Positions 1 to 5,745 of a stretch of 11,527 bases of DNA are shown in pieces. The notes below the pieces were generated by a model. That model was not told the DNA's origin and searched no databases. It saw nothing but the letters and a program-made list of their open reading frames with translations. Every line of letters begins with the position of its first letter. Position 1 is the stretch's first letter. Origin of the DNA: Gp6-AA40 sp050742535 (GTDB lineage: Bacteria; Acidobacteriota; Vicinamibacteria; Vicinamibacterales; UBA2999). The translations under genes and the position numbers were made by a program. The DNA lies in the NCBI GenBank assembly GCA_050742535.1, contig JBOGIQ010000188.1:1-11527 (forward strand), read 5' to 3'.

Positions 1-127
1 CTCGACGTCATTCCAAGCTTCCAGGTGATGAACGTGCTGTATGCGTTCACCCTCTATCTGTTCAGTGTCCTGATCCTCGACGCGTACGGCGCTCGCATGC
101 GCGTCAAAGCGCTGGTCGTGGCCAACC
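1..127 (+). repeat. 127-bp exact direct repeat, left copy (membrane-protein gene fragment)
   Basis: Bases 1-127 are identical to 3416-3542. The first mismatch is base 128 (a) against 3543 (t), and the left side is cut by the window edge. In the right copy this stretch encodes residues 83-124 or so of the membrane part of the gene at 3170, a hydrophobic segment containing YLFSVLILDAYGARMRV. Here the reading frame is broken just after 127 and the sequence passes into unrelated DNA upstream of a TIGR03435 gene. The copy is therefore either a real partial duplication or the end of an assembly-graph edge; the exact length of 127 makes the second explanation serious. Confidence 0.95.
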
Positions 128-249
128 AGCAGCGGACATAATCGCAGCGGAGGCATGGTCCATGAAGCTGAGCGTATTGTGTCAGCTACCGGCTTGGAGC
201 GATACACTATTGCGCCGCGCGCGACACTCTGTTGCCTCGCGATTGAACC

Positions 250-256
250 AAGGAGG
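250..256 (+). promoter_or_regulatory. Strong Shine-Dalgarno for the first TIGR03435 gene
   Basis: The sequence AAGGAGG lies 4 nt before the ATG at 261. It decides the start: the frame is also open back to an ATG at 162, but that start has no comparable ribosome site and would add 33 residues ahead of the export signal. Confidence 0.75.
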
Positions 257-260
257 GAAT

Positions 261-1157
261 ATGCCACCGCGCAACCTCGCACCGCATCGTGAGCCGGCTT
301 CGTCGCTGGTCCAGCCGTTTTGGAGCGCTTGTGGCCGGTACACGTCGATCGTCATCGTCGTCGCAACGATTGCCGCTGCGGCGCAGCAGGCGCCAGCGTT
401 CGAAGTCGCTTCGATTAAACTGAATACGAGCGGAGCGACGGCGCAATCGTCGCGGATAGCTAAAGGCTCCGTCGTGACGACCAACGTTCGGGTGCGCGGA
501 CTACTCGTGTCGGCGTACAGCATCAGGCCCGAGCGCATCGTCGGCGCGCCTTCCTGGATTGATCAGGAACGGTTCGACATTACGGCACGGGCACCGGTGG
601 ATACGCCCGATAGCCAACTGCGGCTGATGCTGCGGACGTTGCTGGTCGATCGGTTCCGCCTGGTGGCTCGGAACGAGGTGCGCGAGCTACCGGTCTATGC
701 GCTCGTTGTTGACCGCACTGGCGGAACGCTCGGACCAGAGCTGAAGGTTTCTACAGCATGCAACGCCGCTCCTATCTCGAACGAGCCTCAGCGTGGCGCC
801 GGGGTCGGCGGCGCGTTACCGTCTGGTGAGCGTTCATGTACCGTCTTCACAGGTAGCAACGGGCGTGCAGCGTACATCGTCGGCGGCGCACGCCCCATCG
901 ACGCACTTGTCCAAGCGCTACAGGGATTGACCGATCGTCCGGTCATCAATCGCACGGGATTAACGGGTACATATGACTTCTATGTGCGGTTTTCGGCGGC
1001 GTCGGCTTCGCCGCTTTCGGTGCAACCCACAGACGTCTCGGACGTGCCGTCGATCTTCTCCGCTGTCCAGGAGCAGCTCGGGCTGCGACTCGAGCCGACG
1101 CGCGGCCCTGTGGAGGTCGTCGTCGTCGAGAGTATCGAGCGTCCGACGCCGGACTAG
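261..1157 (+). CDS. TIGR03435 family exported protein
   Basis: A 298-residue protein of unknown function belonging to TIGR03435, a family expanded in soil Acidobacteria such as Solibacter. After a basic N-terminus there is a hydrophobic export segment (TSIVIVVATIAAAA, about residues 28-41), followed by the family hallmark FEVASIKLN at about 47-55. The middle carries LLVDRFRLVAR and a VYALVVDRTGG segment. The C-terminal part has NRTGLTGTYDF and then IFSAVQEQLGLRLEP with a VEVVVVESIERP ending, which is the typical family close. The length is normal and nothing appears lost. A second complete member lies at 9817-10680 and a leader fragment of a third at 8448-8588. The gene starts only 134 bp after the 127-bp repeat and converges on a possible RHH gene 27 bp downstream. 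The family assignment is firm; the cellular role is unknown. Confidence 0.9.
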   Translation: MPPRNLAPHREPASSLVQPFWSACGRYTSIVIVVATIAAAAQQAPAFEVASIKLNTSGATAQSSRIAKGSVVTTNVRVRGLLVSAYSIRPERIVGAPSWIDQERFDITARAPVDTPDSQLRLMLRTLLVDRFRLVARNEVRELPVYALVVDRTGGTLGPELKVSTACNAAPISNEPQRGAGVGGALPSGERSCTVFTGSNGRAAYIVGGARPIDALVQALQGLTDRPVINRTGLTGTYDFYVRFSAASASPLSVQPTDVSDVPSIFSAVQEQLGLRLEPTRGPVEVVVVESIERPTPD

Positions 1158-1184
1158 CGCACTGTGGCTCGTCGGGGGTTTCCG

Positions 1185-1526
1185 TTAGTCGTCCTTGGTC
1201 GTCCTGCCGTCGGACATTTCGGACGACGACGTTTCTGGCATAGGCCGACGCGTGCGCTCTTCCAAGCGGAGAAGGTATCGCACTGCCCCCGATAGTGTCT
1301 GGCCCCGCCTGTCGGCAAGCTGCCGCAACCGAGTGTCGCCCTCGGGACGAAGGCGAAGGTGCACCTGCTTGGACAAGCTGGTGACGATCGAGTCAGTTTC
1401 CTGAACACGGGGACTGGATCGTCGTCCCACGTTTGGTGCGCACCCGGACACCTCGTTCGCCGACGAATCTCGTTGTTCAGTCGACTCTCGGCGATGATTG
1501 TCGCGCGAGCCGAACGTACGCACCAT
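1185..1526 (-). CDS. Possible ribbon-helix-helix (CopG/Arc-like) DNA-binding protein
   Basis: A 113-residue reading frame starting at an ATG at 1526, preceded by a purine-rich GGAAGGG. The C-terminal half resembles a ribbon-helix-helix domain: a strand-like VHLRLRPEGD (about residues 55-64), then RLRQLADRRGQTLSGAVRYL, in which an ADRRG-turn-LS pattern separates two helices as in CopG/Arc repressors and many antitoxins. The first 50 residues are low-complexity, rich in Arg, Ser and Glu, and look disordered, so the true start may be later or the upstream part may not be coding. No toxin partner is visible next to it. It is convergent with the TIGR03435 gene. The RHH-like pattern is visible, but whether the whole ORF is expressed is uncertain, and an antitoxin or regulator role is inference. 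Confidence 0.5.
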   Translation of the reverse strand: MVRTFGSRDNHRRESTEQRDSSANEVSGCAPNVGRRSSPRVQETDSIVTSLSKQVHLRLRPEGDTRLRQLADRRGQTLSGAVRYLLRLEERTRRPMPETSSSEMSDGRTTKDD

Positions 1527-1700
1527 CAGCCCTTCCAGTTCCCGACCATCAGTCCAGCGCTCGTCAATAGCGCTTTCGCGAAGTAGTGCCGAACCGACAT
1601 CCGTGCGAGGCGTCCAGGGTCGCCCATACAATGCCTTAAATCACGATCGTCGAAGCCGAGAGATGCTTAACCAATCGTGCGAATGTTTAAGGAAAGTGAG

Positions 1701-2197
1701 TCAGCTCGACTGGAATGGGCGCGTTTGGGCGAGGCGGCGGAACTCCGTCGGGGTGAGGCCGAACAGGCGTTCGAACTCTTTGTCGAACTGGCCTTGGTGG
1801 TTGAAATGGAGAAGACCGCAGGCGATCTGTTTGACGTGTTCTTTGGTTTCCGCGAGAGCGGTCAAGGACGGTCGTAACAAGTATCCCGTTCGCCACTCGG
1901 TCAAATGGAAACCGCTTTCAGCGTGTACGAGTCGGCTCAAGTGAGCTGCGTCCATGCCCTTGTTGGCCGCGATCTCTTTTCCCTTGAGGCGTTTGCCGTT
2001 CGCCACCGCCGATTCCAGCATGGCCAGAGCGGCAGTGACGCGGGAGTCTCTCGGCTTCGGCCTGCCTAGCGTTTCCAAGACGATAGTCTGCGCTTTGTCG
2101 GCGAGCGAGAACACGGATTCGGCCGGATCGGCGGTGACTGTGGACTTCAGGGTGGCGGCGCCGGCCAGAAAAGCCGGCATGGGCAAGTCGGCTTTTT
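1701..2197 (-). pseudogene. AraC-family C-terminal DNA-binding fragment
   Basis: The last roughly 160 residues of this frame match the double helix-turn-helix of AraC/XylS regulators. The first HTH is about KEIAANKGMDAAHLSRL. The second ends in the conserved FDKEFERLFGLTPTEFRR, the family's signature arrangement of FxxxF-x3-G-xTPxxFR. No ligand-binding domain precedes it. Instead the frame continues upstream, with no stop, into the end of the decayed ADP-ribosylglycohydrolase gene; the boundary is placed near 2198 by where that family normally ends. An ATG at 2180 could start a 159-residue protein but has no ribosome site. I read it as a truncated regulator that kept only its DNA-binding half. 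A short stand-alone HTH protein remains possible. Confidence 0.6.
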
Positions 2198-3110
2198 CGA
2201 GCAGACGATCGGCAAGCGTCTCGATGTAGTCGCGCCGCGTCAACGATGCGAGCCACTCCGCCGGAATCGCCCGCGCACCGTAAAAGGCGCCGGCCAGCTG
2301 GCCGTAGACGGCGCCAACCGTGTCGGCGTCGCCGGCGAGCTGACAGCAAGCAGCGCCCCCCCGCGGAACGAGCTCGAGCGGTAAGACGACCAGAGAGCCG
2401 CTTCGAGCGTGTGCACGACATAGCCGCTCGACGAGATCTGAGGCCGCTCTTTCTGCTTGAACGAGCCGGCGGCAATAATAGCGATGACGGGGAAAGCGAC
2501 GCGACTCCCTGGAAGGACGAGAGGCAGACATCGAGGCCGAGCAATGTGTCGCGCGAGAAACCGGACGCCGCCACGAGCAGCGCGGCGAACTAACGGCACC
2601 CGTCCACAGCCTCTGCCGCTGCGTGTGTCGTCCGCGAACTGTCCGCCGCTCGCGCAACCACCGGAGCCAGGTCGGTGCGGTATCTGAGGGCGACTGGCGC
2701 GAGTCGCATCAGCGATCCGTTCCCTGCAGTCGCCGGACTGTCGCTTCCGGCATACGCAATGCCCTCCGCTCGAAGCGGGAAAGGGCGTCGCCGGTCGTCC
2801 GGCCGACATCGAAACATTTGCCGGTGCGGCCTTTGTACCCATGGCGCAGCCAGCGCAGGTATCGCCGCATCTGACCCGCGGGATCGAACACGTCGCACTC
2901 GATGAGGCTCTCCGCCAGGCACACCGCCACCGATGTGTCATCCGTCCACTCGCCCGGCTTCAGGTAGAACGGCCCGCCGCCGGTCATGCCGGTCACCGGC
3001 AGCCGCGTGTCGCGCGCCGCGAACTCCAGCGTCGTACCGAGGGCGTCACCGACAGCAAGTCCGAGCAGTGCGCCGCGATACCTGTCGGCCAGGTCGCTCG
3101 ACGTCGGCAT
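2198..3110 (-). pseudogene. ADP-ribosylglycohydrolase (DraG-like), decayed
   Basis: DraG-family enzymes remove ADP-ribose from proteins or small molecules using a binuclear Mg centre. The N-terminus has the family signature YRGALLGLAVGDALG followed by GEWTDDTSVAVCLAESL, where the T-D-D metal ligands are present. NGSLMRLAPVALRY, GSFKQKERPQISSSGYVV, TLEAALW and LAGDADTVGAVYGQLAGA with a GDADT metal motif follow in order, but in different frames. The coding frame shifts near 2768 and 2535 and again at about 2341; each shift equals loss of one base. In the middle frame a TAG at 2592-2590 replaces a codon where relatives have an aromatic residue before FAALLVAA. The domain is otherwise complete in order and length (about 300 residues), so decay is recent or the indels are sequencing errors. 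It starts from the ATG at 3110, divergent from the gene at 3170. Confidence 0.85.
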
Positions 3111-3169
3111 GAGCGGTCGATGATAGTCTTGAACCGCGCCCCTCGACTACGCTCGGAGCGGTGCAGTCG
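3111..3169. promoter_or_regulatory. Divergent intergenic region between DraG-like and membrane/SNF2 ORFs
   Basis: Only 59 bp separate two divergent starts, so any promoters must lie here or overlap the genes. No clear -35/-10 pair was seen. The stretch holds CCCCTCGACTACGCTCGG (about 3139-3156), which resembles a short dispersed repeat I associate with environmental bacterial genomes, and a GGAG at 3155-3158 that could serve the ATG at 3170. Confidence 0.3.
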
Positions 3170-4465
3170 ATGAACGCTCGTTCAGATTCGACAGTCGGCA
3201 GCCGCCTCTTCGCGCACGCTGCTCTGGCGGCAGCCGGAGTGCTCATCTTCCAGATGGCCGTCATGACGTCCGGACGGATTGTCGCGGGCGACGGCCTCGG
3301 ATGGGACGGTCGCGGCTACGCGAGACTGATGGCGGAGGGGTTGGACCACGCCTCGGAGGTCACGCGCACGAGGCCGCTGCTGCCGCTGCTGACGCGCGTC
3401 CCGCACGCGCTCGGGCTCGACGTCATTCCAAGCTTCCAGGTGATGAACGTGCTGTATGCGTTCACCCTCTATCTGTTCAGTGTCCTGATCCTCGACGCGT
3501 ACGGCGCTCGCATGCGCGTCAAAGCGCTGGTCGTGGCCAACCTCGCGCTGTGTATCGCGACGTCGAAGATGTTCGCCTACTACCCGGTGCAGATCGATCT
3601 CGGTGTGCTGGCGCTGGTGACGGCGGGCATCCTGTCACCAGAAGTCGCCGGTGTGGGCCTCACAATCGTCGAAGCCAATCACGTCATCCACTACGGAAGA
3701 TGGTGGAATCCGGCAAAGGAGGCGCAGGCAACAGATCGCGTGTACCGCCTTGGTCAGACTCGCGACGTTCACGTGTACTACCCAGTCGCCACCGATCCAC
3801 TCGGTCAGTTCGAAACATTCGACGAAAAACTCGACGCGCTTCTGCGGCGTCGCCGGGCGTTGGCATCTGAGTTCCTCTCACCGATGCCTGCCGAGGATGA
3901 GTTGAGAAAGGATTTGGTGGACAGTCTCGCTGACGCGAGTGGCAGCGAACATATGGCGGTTGCGCTTTCGCCAGACGAAATCAAGAGCCTGTCTTGGGCT
4001 CAGTTTGAGGCGTTAGCCGCGGCTCTCGAGCAAGTTCGCGGCAACACGGTGTGCCTCACGCCTCTGACGGGCGATGACGGCATCGACGTGATCGCCAGCA
4101 ACGCCTCCGGTCTCAGACTGATCCAGTGCAAACACACGATGTGGGGCAGCCGCGTGGACCAAGAAGTGGTATTCGAGGTCGTCGCCGGATTCGATGCGTA
4201 TCGAGCTCGGTATTTGACCAGTCGCCAACGACAGCGGCCGCTGGTGCCAATCCTTGTGACGAACGGGGAATTCTCGAAGGCTGCGCGGCAAGAGGCAACT
4301 GTGAGAGGCATTACGTTAGTTTCCGGCACTGATCTGCAGATCAGCCTTATGGGCACTACGCTGAGCGCACAAGCCGTTGGGCGATTGGCTAAACAGCGGC
4401 TAGCTTCAATGGAAGCCGTGAGGGCCTGGCTCAAGAACCAAGACAGCGCGGCGAGCTACCACTGA
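3170..4465 (+). CDS. Chimeric ORF: membrane-protein N-terminus joined to SNF2 helicase tail and Mrr-like nuclease domain
   Basis: 431 residues from the ATG at 3170 (an in-frame GTG lies at 3161). Residues 1 to about 154 look like the start of a polytopic glycosyltransferase-type membrane protein: a first span AALAAAGVLIFQMAVM, then a GDGLGWDGRGYARLMAEG segment and further spans LYAFTLYLFSVLIL and IDLGVLALVTAGI. From about residue 155 the sequence becomes the end of an SNF2 ATPase: LSPEVAGVGLTIVEANHVI (motif V), HYGRWWNPAKEAQATDRVYR and LGQTRDVHV (motif VI). Helicase motifs I-IV are absent, so it cannot be an active translocase. About residues 275-395 form an Mrr-like PD-(D/E)xK domain with FEALAAALEQ, GDDGIDVIAS and LIQCKH (D and QxK active-site pattern), with PILVTNGEFSKAA towards its end. 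The nuclease domain appears intact. The join lies near 3629-3640. A natural working fusion seems unlikely; rearrangement or mis-assembly fits better. Confidence 0.8.
   Translation: MNARSDSTVGSRLFAHAALAAAGVLIFQMAVMTSGRIVAGDGLGWDGRGYARLMAEGLDHASEVTRTRPLLPLLTRVPHALGLDVIPSFQVMNVLYAFTLYLFSVLILDAYGARMRVKALVVANLALCIATSKMFAYYPVQIDLGVLALVTAGILSPEVAGVGLTIVEANHVIHYGRWWNPAKEAQATDRVYRLGQTRDVHVYYPVATDPLGQFETFDEKLDALLRRRRALASEFLSPMPAEDELRKDLVDSLADASGSEHMAVALSPDEIKSLSWAQFEALAAALEQVRGNTVCLTPLTGDDGIDVIASNASGLRLIQCKHTMWGSRVDQEVVFEVVAGFDAYRARYLTSRQRQRPLVPILVTNGEFSKAARQEATVRGITLVSGTDLQISLMGTTLSAQAVGRLAKQRLASMEAVRAWLKNQDSAASYH
3416..3542 (+). repeat. 127-bp exact direct repeat, right copy
   Basis: Identical to bases 1-127 and in the same orientation, 3,415 bp apart. 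Here it sits inside an open reading frame that continues on both sides, so this copy is in its native setting and the left copy is the displaced one. The unit between the two copies carries the TIGR03435, RHH, AraC-fragment and DraG-like genes. Confidence 0.95.
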
Positions 4466-4553
4466 GAACCGCCAGTGCCTGGCTGACCTACTCCTGTTGA
4501 GCATCGCGAGTGTCAACTTGCTTGGGTTCGTTGACGGATAGATCCGCTCGCAA
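4466..4553. terminator. Convergent gap with small inverted repeats
   Basis: 88 bp between the stop of the nuclease-domain ORF and the stop of the 55-residue gene on the other strand. It contains GCCAG-tgc-CTGGC at 4473-4485 or so, and GTCAAC at 4512-4517 paired with GTTGAC at 4530-4535. Neither is followed by a clear T-run, so a bidirectional terminator is only a weak suggestion. Confidence 0.25.
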
Positions 4554-4721
4554 CTACTTCTTGCCGTCGATGCGTCCTGGATATTTCTTGATGCCGTCGA
4601 TTCGTCCCGGGAACTTGCTTTCGCCGTTTACAAGGCGATTCTCTGGCATCTTCGGACGCTCGGATGGCACGCTGTTTTGCGGCTGCGGAGCTGGCGGCGG
4701 CGTCTTTTTCGTCTCGGCCAT
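4554..4721 (-). CDS. Small proline-rich protein with tandem PGRIDG motif (55 aa)
   Basis: 55 codons from the ATG at 4721 to a TAG at 4554. The N-terminal half begins MAETKKTPPPAPQPQ and is rich in Pro, Gln, Glu and Lys, so probably disordered. The C-terminal half contains PENRLVNGESKFPGRIDG and ends in an imperfect repeat, KFPGRIDGIK then KYPGRIDGKK, with two terminal lysines. There is no signal peptide or membrane span. The start is 6 nt after the stop of a similar small gene, whose C-terminus (PPNRVIKEGREPGTIQKK) shares the PxNR(V/L) element, a PG(R/T)I element and the KK end. I do not recognise the family. The similarity between the two neighbours, the tight spacing and the purine-rich AAGAAGTAGG before the start support real coding. 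It converges on an SNF2/nuclease remnant. Function unknown. Confidence 0.6.
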   Translation of the reverse strand: MAETKKTPPPAPQPQNSVPSERPKMPENRLVNGESKFPGRIDGIKKYPGRIDGKK

Positions 4722-4727
4722 CGATAC

Positions 4728-4862
4728 CTACTTCTTCTGAATCGTACCAGGCTCGCGACCTTCTTTTATGACTCTGTTCGGGGGGAATGTAGGCTTGGCA
4801 GGCGTTGAGGCCTGTGGAGCGCTCGGGGCAGAAACTGGCTTCGGAGCCTCCTGTGGCGGCAT
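4728..4862 (-). CDS. Small proline/alanine-rich protein, tandem partner (44 aa)
   Basis: 44 codons from the ATG at 4862 to a TAG at 4728. A good ribosome site, GGTGAGG, lies about 6 nt before the start. The first 28 residues are a Pro/Ala/Lys/Ser linker-like run beginning MPPQEAPKPVSAPSAP. The last 16 are NRVIKEGREPGTIQKK, basic and related to the tail of the next gene. Pro-rich N-terminus plus conserved lysine tail in both genes suggests tandem duplication with divergence. The gene overlaps, in another frame, the end of a frameshifted membrane-protein reading frame. I do not recognise the family. It could be a peptide processed at the tail, an adaptor, or a small subunit of the upstream membrane protein; none of these is shown by the sequence. 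Confidence 0.55.
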   Translation of the reverse strand: MPPQEAPKPVSAPSAPQASTPAKPTFPPNRVIKEGREPGTIQKK

Positions 4863-4870
4863 TCAGAACC

Positions 4871-5035
4871 TCACCTGATCTGAAACGTAGACGAAACCCA
4901 TAAGCACGGCTGAGCAGGAACAGACATATCGTGAAGCTGATGCCCGAGAACGCCGGGTAAGGCAAGTGCAGACGTGAGCTTGTCTTTTCGATCCAGCTCG
5001 AAGTCGTACCGATCCTTGATGAATTCGTCTCTCAT
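4871..5035 (-). pseudogene. Small single-span membrane protein, apparently frameshifted
   Basis: From an ATG at 5035 the frame reads MRDEFIKDRYDFELDRKDKL and then SALALPGVLG, the look of a small inner-membrane protein with a charged cytoplasmic N-terminus leading into a span. After that the frame turns hydrophilic and ends at 4871. The neighbouring frame takes over at the same point with ISFTICLFLLSRAYGF, a good membrane span, followed by basic residues. One extra base near 4945-4955 would explain this. The shifted frame runs on past the start of the 44-residue gene at 4862. Upstream of the two proline-rich genes and on the same strand, it may be the first gene of that small operon. Either it is broken, or the indel is a sequencing error. 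I do not recognise the family. Confidence 0.4.
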
Positions 5036-5084
5036 CGAGGCTCGATCATAGAGGGATCTGGGTTGCGACCGCATGAAGCGGCCG

Positions 5085-5154
5085 TGGAGGCGGCGGGAAC
5101 AGCCTTTCGCGCCAAGTGCGGCGGGAACCGGCCGAGCCGAACCCGCCGCCTCCA
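5085..5154. repeat. GC-rich inverted repeat with two alternative stems
   Basis: TGGAGGCGGCGGG at 5085-5097 is perfectly complementary to CCCGCCGCCTCCA at 5142-5154 (13 bp). A second copy of the left arm's core, GCGGCGGGAAC at 5118-5128 (first copy 5090-5100), can pair with the same right arm over 8 bp, with a small inner CGGC/GCCG stem. The two pairings exclude each other. There is no T-run after it. Confidence 0.7.
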
Positions 5155-5206
5155 GAATGTCTCCATCAAAGGAGTCGAAAAGTGAGGATCGCTGTGGACG
5201 TCAGTG

Positions 5207-5239
5207 GAGACAACAAGTGGCAGCACTTGCCATTGTCTC
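5207..5239. repeat. Long hairpin with one bulge
   Basis: GAGACAA-CAAGTG (5207-5219) pairs with CACTTG (5224-5229) and TTGTCTC (5233-5239): 13 base pairs with a GCAG loop and a 3-nt one-sided bulge (CCA, 5230-5232). It lies in gene-free sequence between the small operon and the YfhO-like fragment, about 40 bp from that fragment's left boundary. No T-run follows, so it is not a standard terminator. Apart from this and the 5085-5154 repeat I see nothing in 5036-5280. Confidence 0.65.
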
Positions 5240-5280
5240 AGCGAATTAGCACCAGAAGTCGCGCGTCGTCAGCTAGTTAG

Positions 5281-5745
5281 CAAACGCGCCAATTCGCGGT
5301 TCGGTTCCGGATGACGACAGGTGGCGATCTGTCCGCCGACGTGCCGTCGCCGACCCCCGTGGGAACCGGGCGAACCGCGCCGCATCCCGGGCTTGCGGCA
5401 GCGCTCGGTTCACTCGCAGGGGGTGGGCGAGTCCTCTCGACCTGCGACCGCGCGATAGACGGCGGCGACTTCGTCGCGTTGGGCATTCCCGGGGTGGGTG
5501 GATCCGGAGGGGTCTTCCGCGCTGATTACGCCCGGTTCTCGCACGTGGTACGCGGGCCCACGGAGCGGACGCGGCCGACCTTCGAAGGCATACCGGAAGC
5601 GGCGAGCGGGCCGATCCGGATGGATCTGCTGTCGCTGCTGGGCGTCGAGTACCTCGTCGCGTGCGATCCGCCGAACAGCCAGCGATGGTCGCTGATGAGC
5701 GCACACAACGGCGTCGGTCTCTATCGCAGTCTCGTTCGAGACACC
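5281..5745 (+). pseudogene. YfhO-like membrane protein, C-terminal ectodomain fragment
   Basis: The frame is open from 5281 (stop codon just before) and shows the late, non-membrane part of a YfhO-type polytopic protein, a family linked to glycosylation of cell-wall polymers. The recognisable stretch is RMDLLSLLGVEYLVACDPP followed by WSLMSAHNGVGLYRSL, matching the usual (D/N)LLGVxYLV...W...GvxLYR pattern. None of the membrane spans that should come before it is present. After about 5745 the frame merely reads antisense through the gene on the other strand, so the right boundary is a join. There is no ribosome site at the first ATG (5311). It is a remnant, without either end of the family's normal protein. 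Confidence 0.65.

Noticed and set aside
162..260. A longer start for the first TIGR03435 gene
   Set aside because: The ATG at 261 has an AAGGAGG 4 nt upstream; the extension has no ribosome site and displaces the export signal.
4510..4740. A 76-codon + strand frame over the small proline-rich genes
   Set aside because: The minus strand holds two adjacent frames with related C-termini and ribosome sites; the plus frame is their antisense, and its repeats are the complement of the PGRIDG codons.
5032..5226. Short open frames across the two hairpins, on both strands
   Set aside because: No ribosome sites, no recognisable domain, and the coding would run straight through strong inverted repeats.
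5085..5300. Integron attC site
   Set aside because: The hairpins lack a GTTRRRY core and its inverse partner, and there is no integrase in the window; kept only as a test in the findings.
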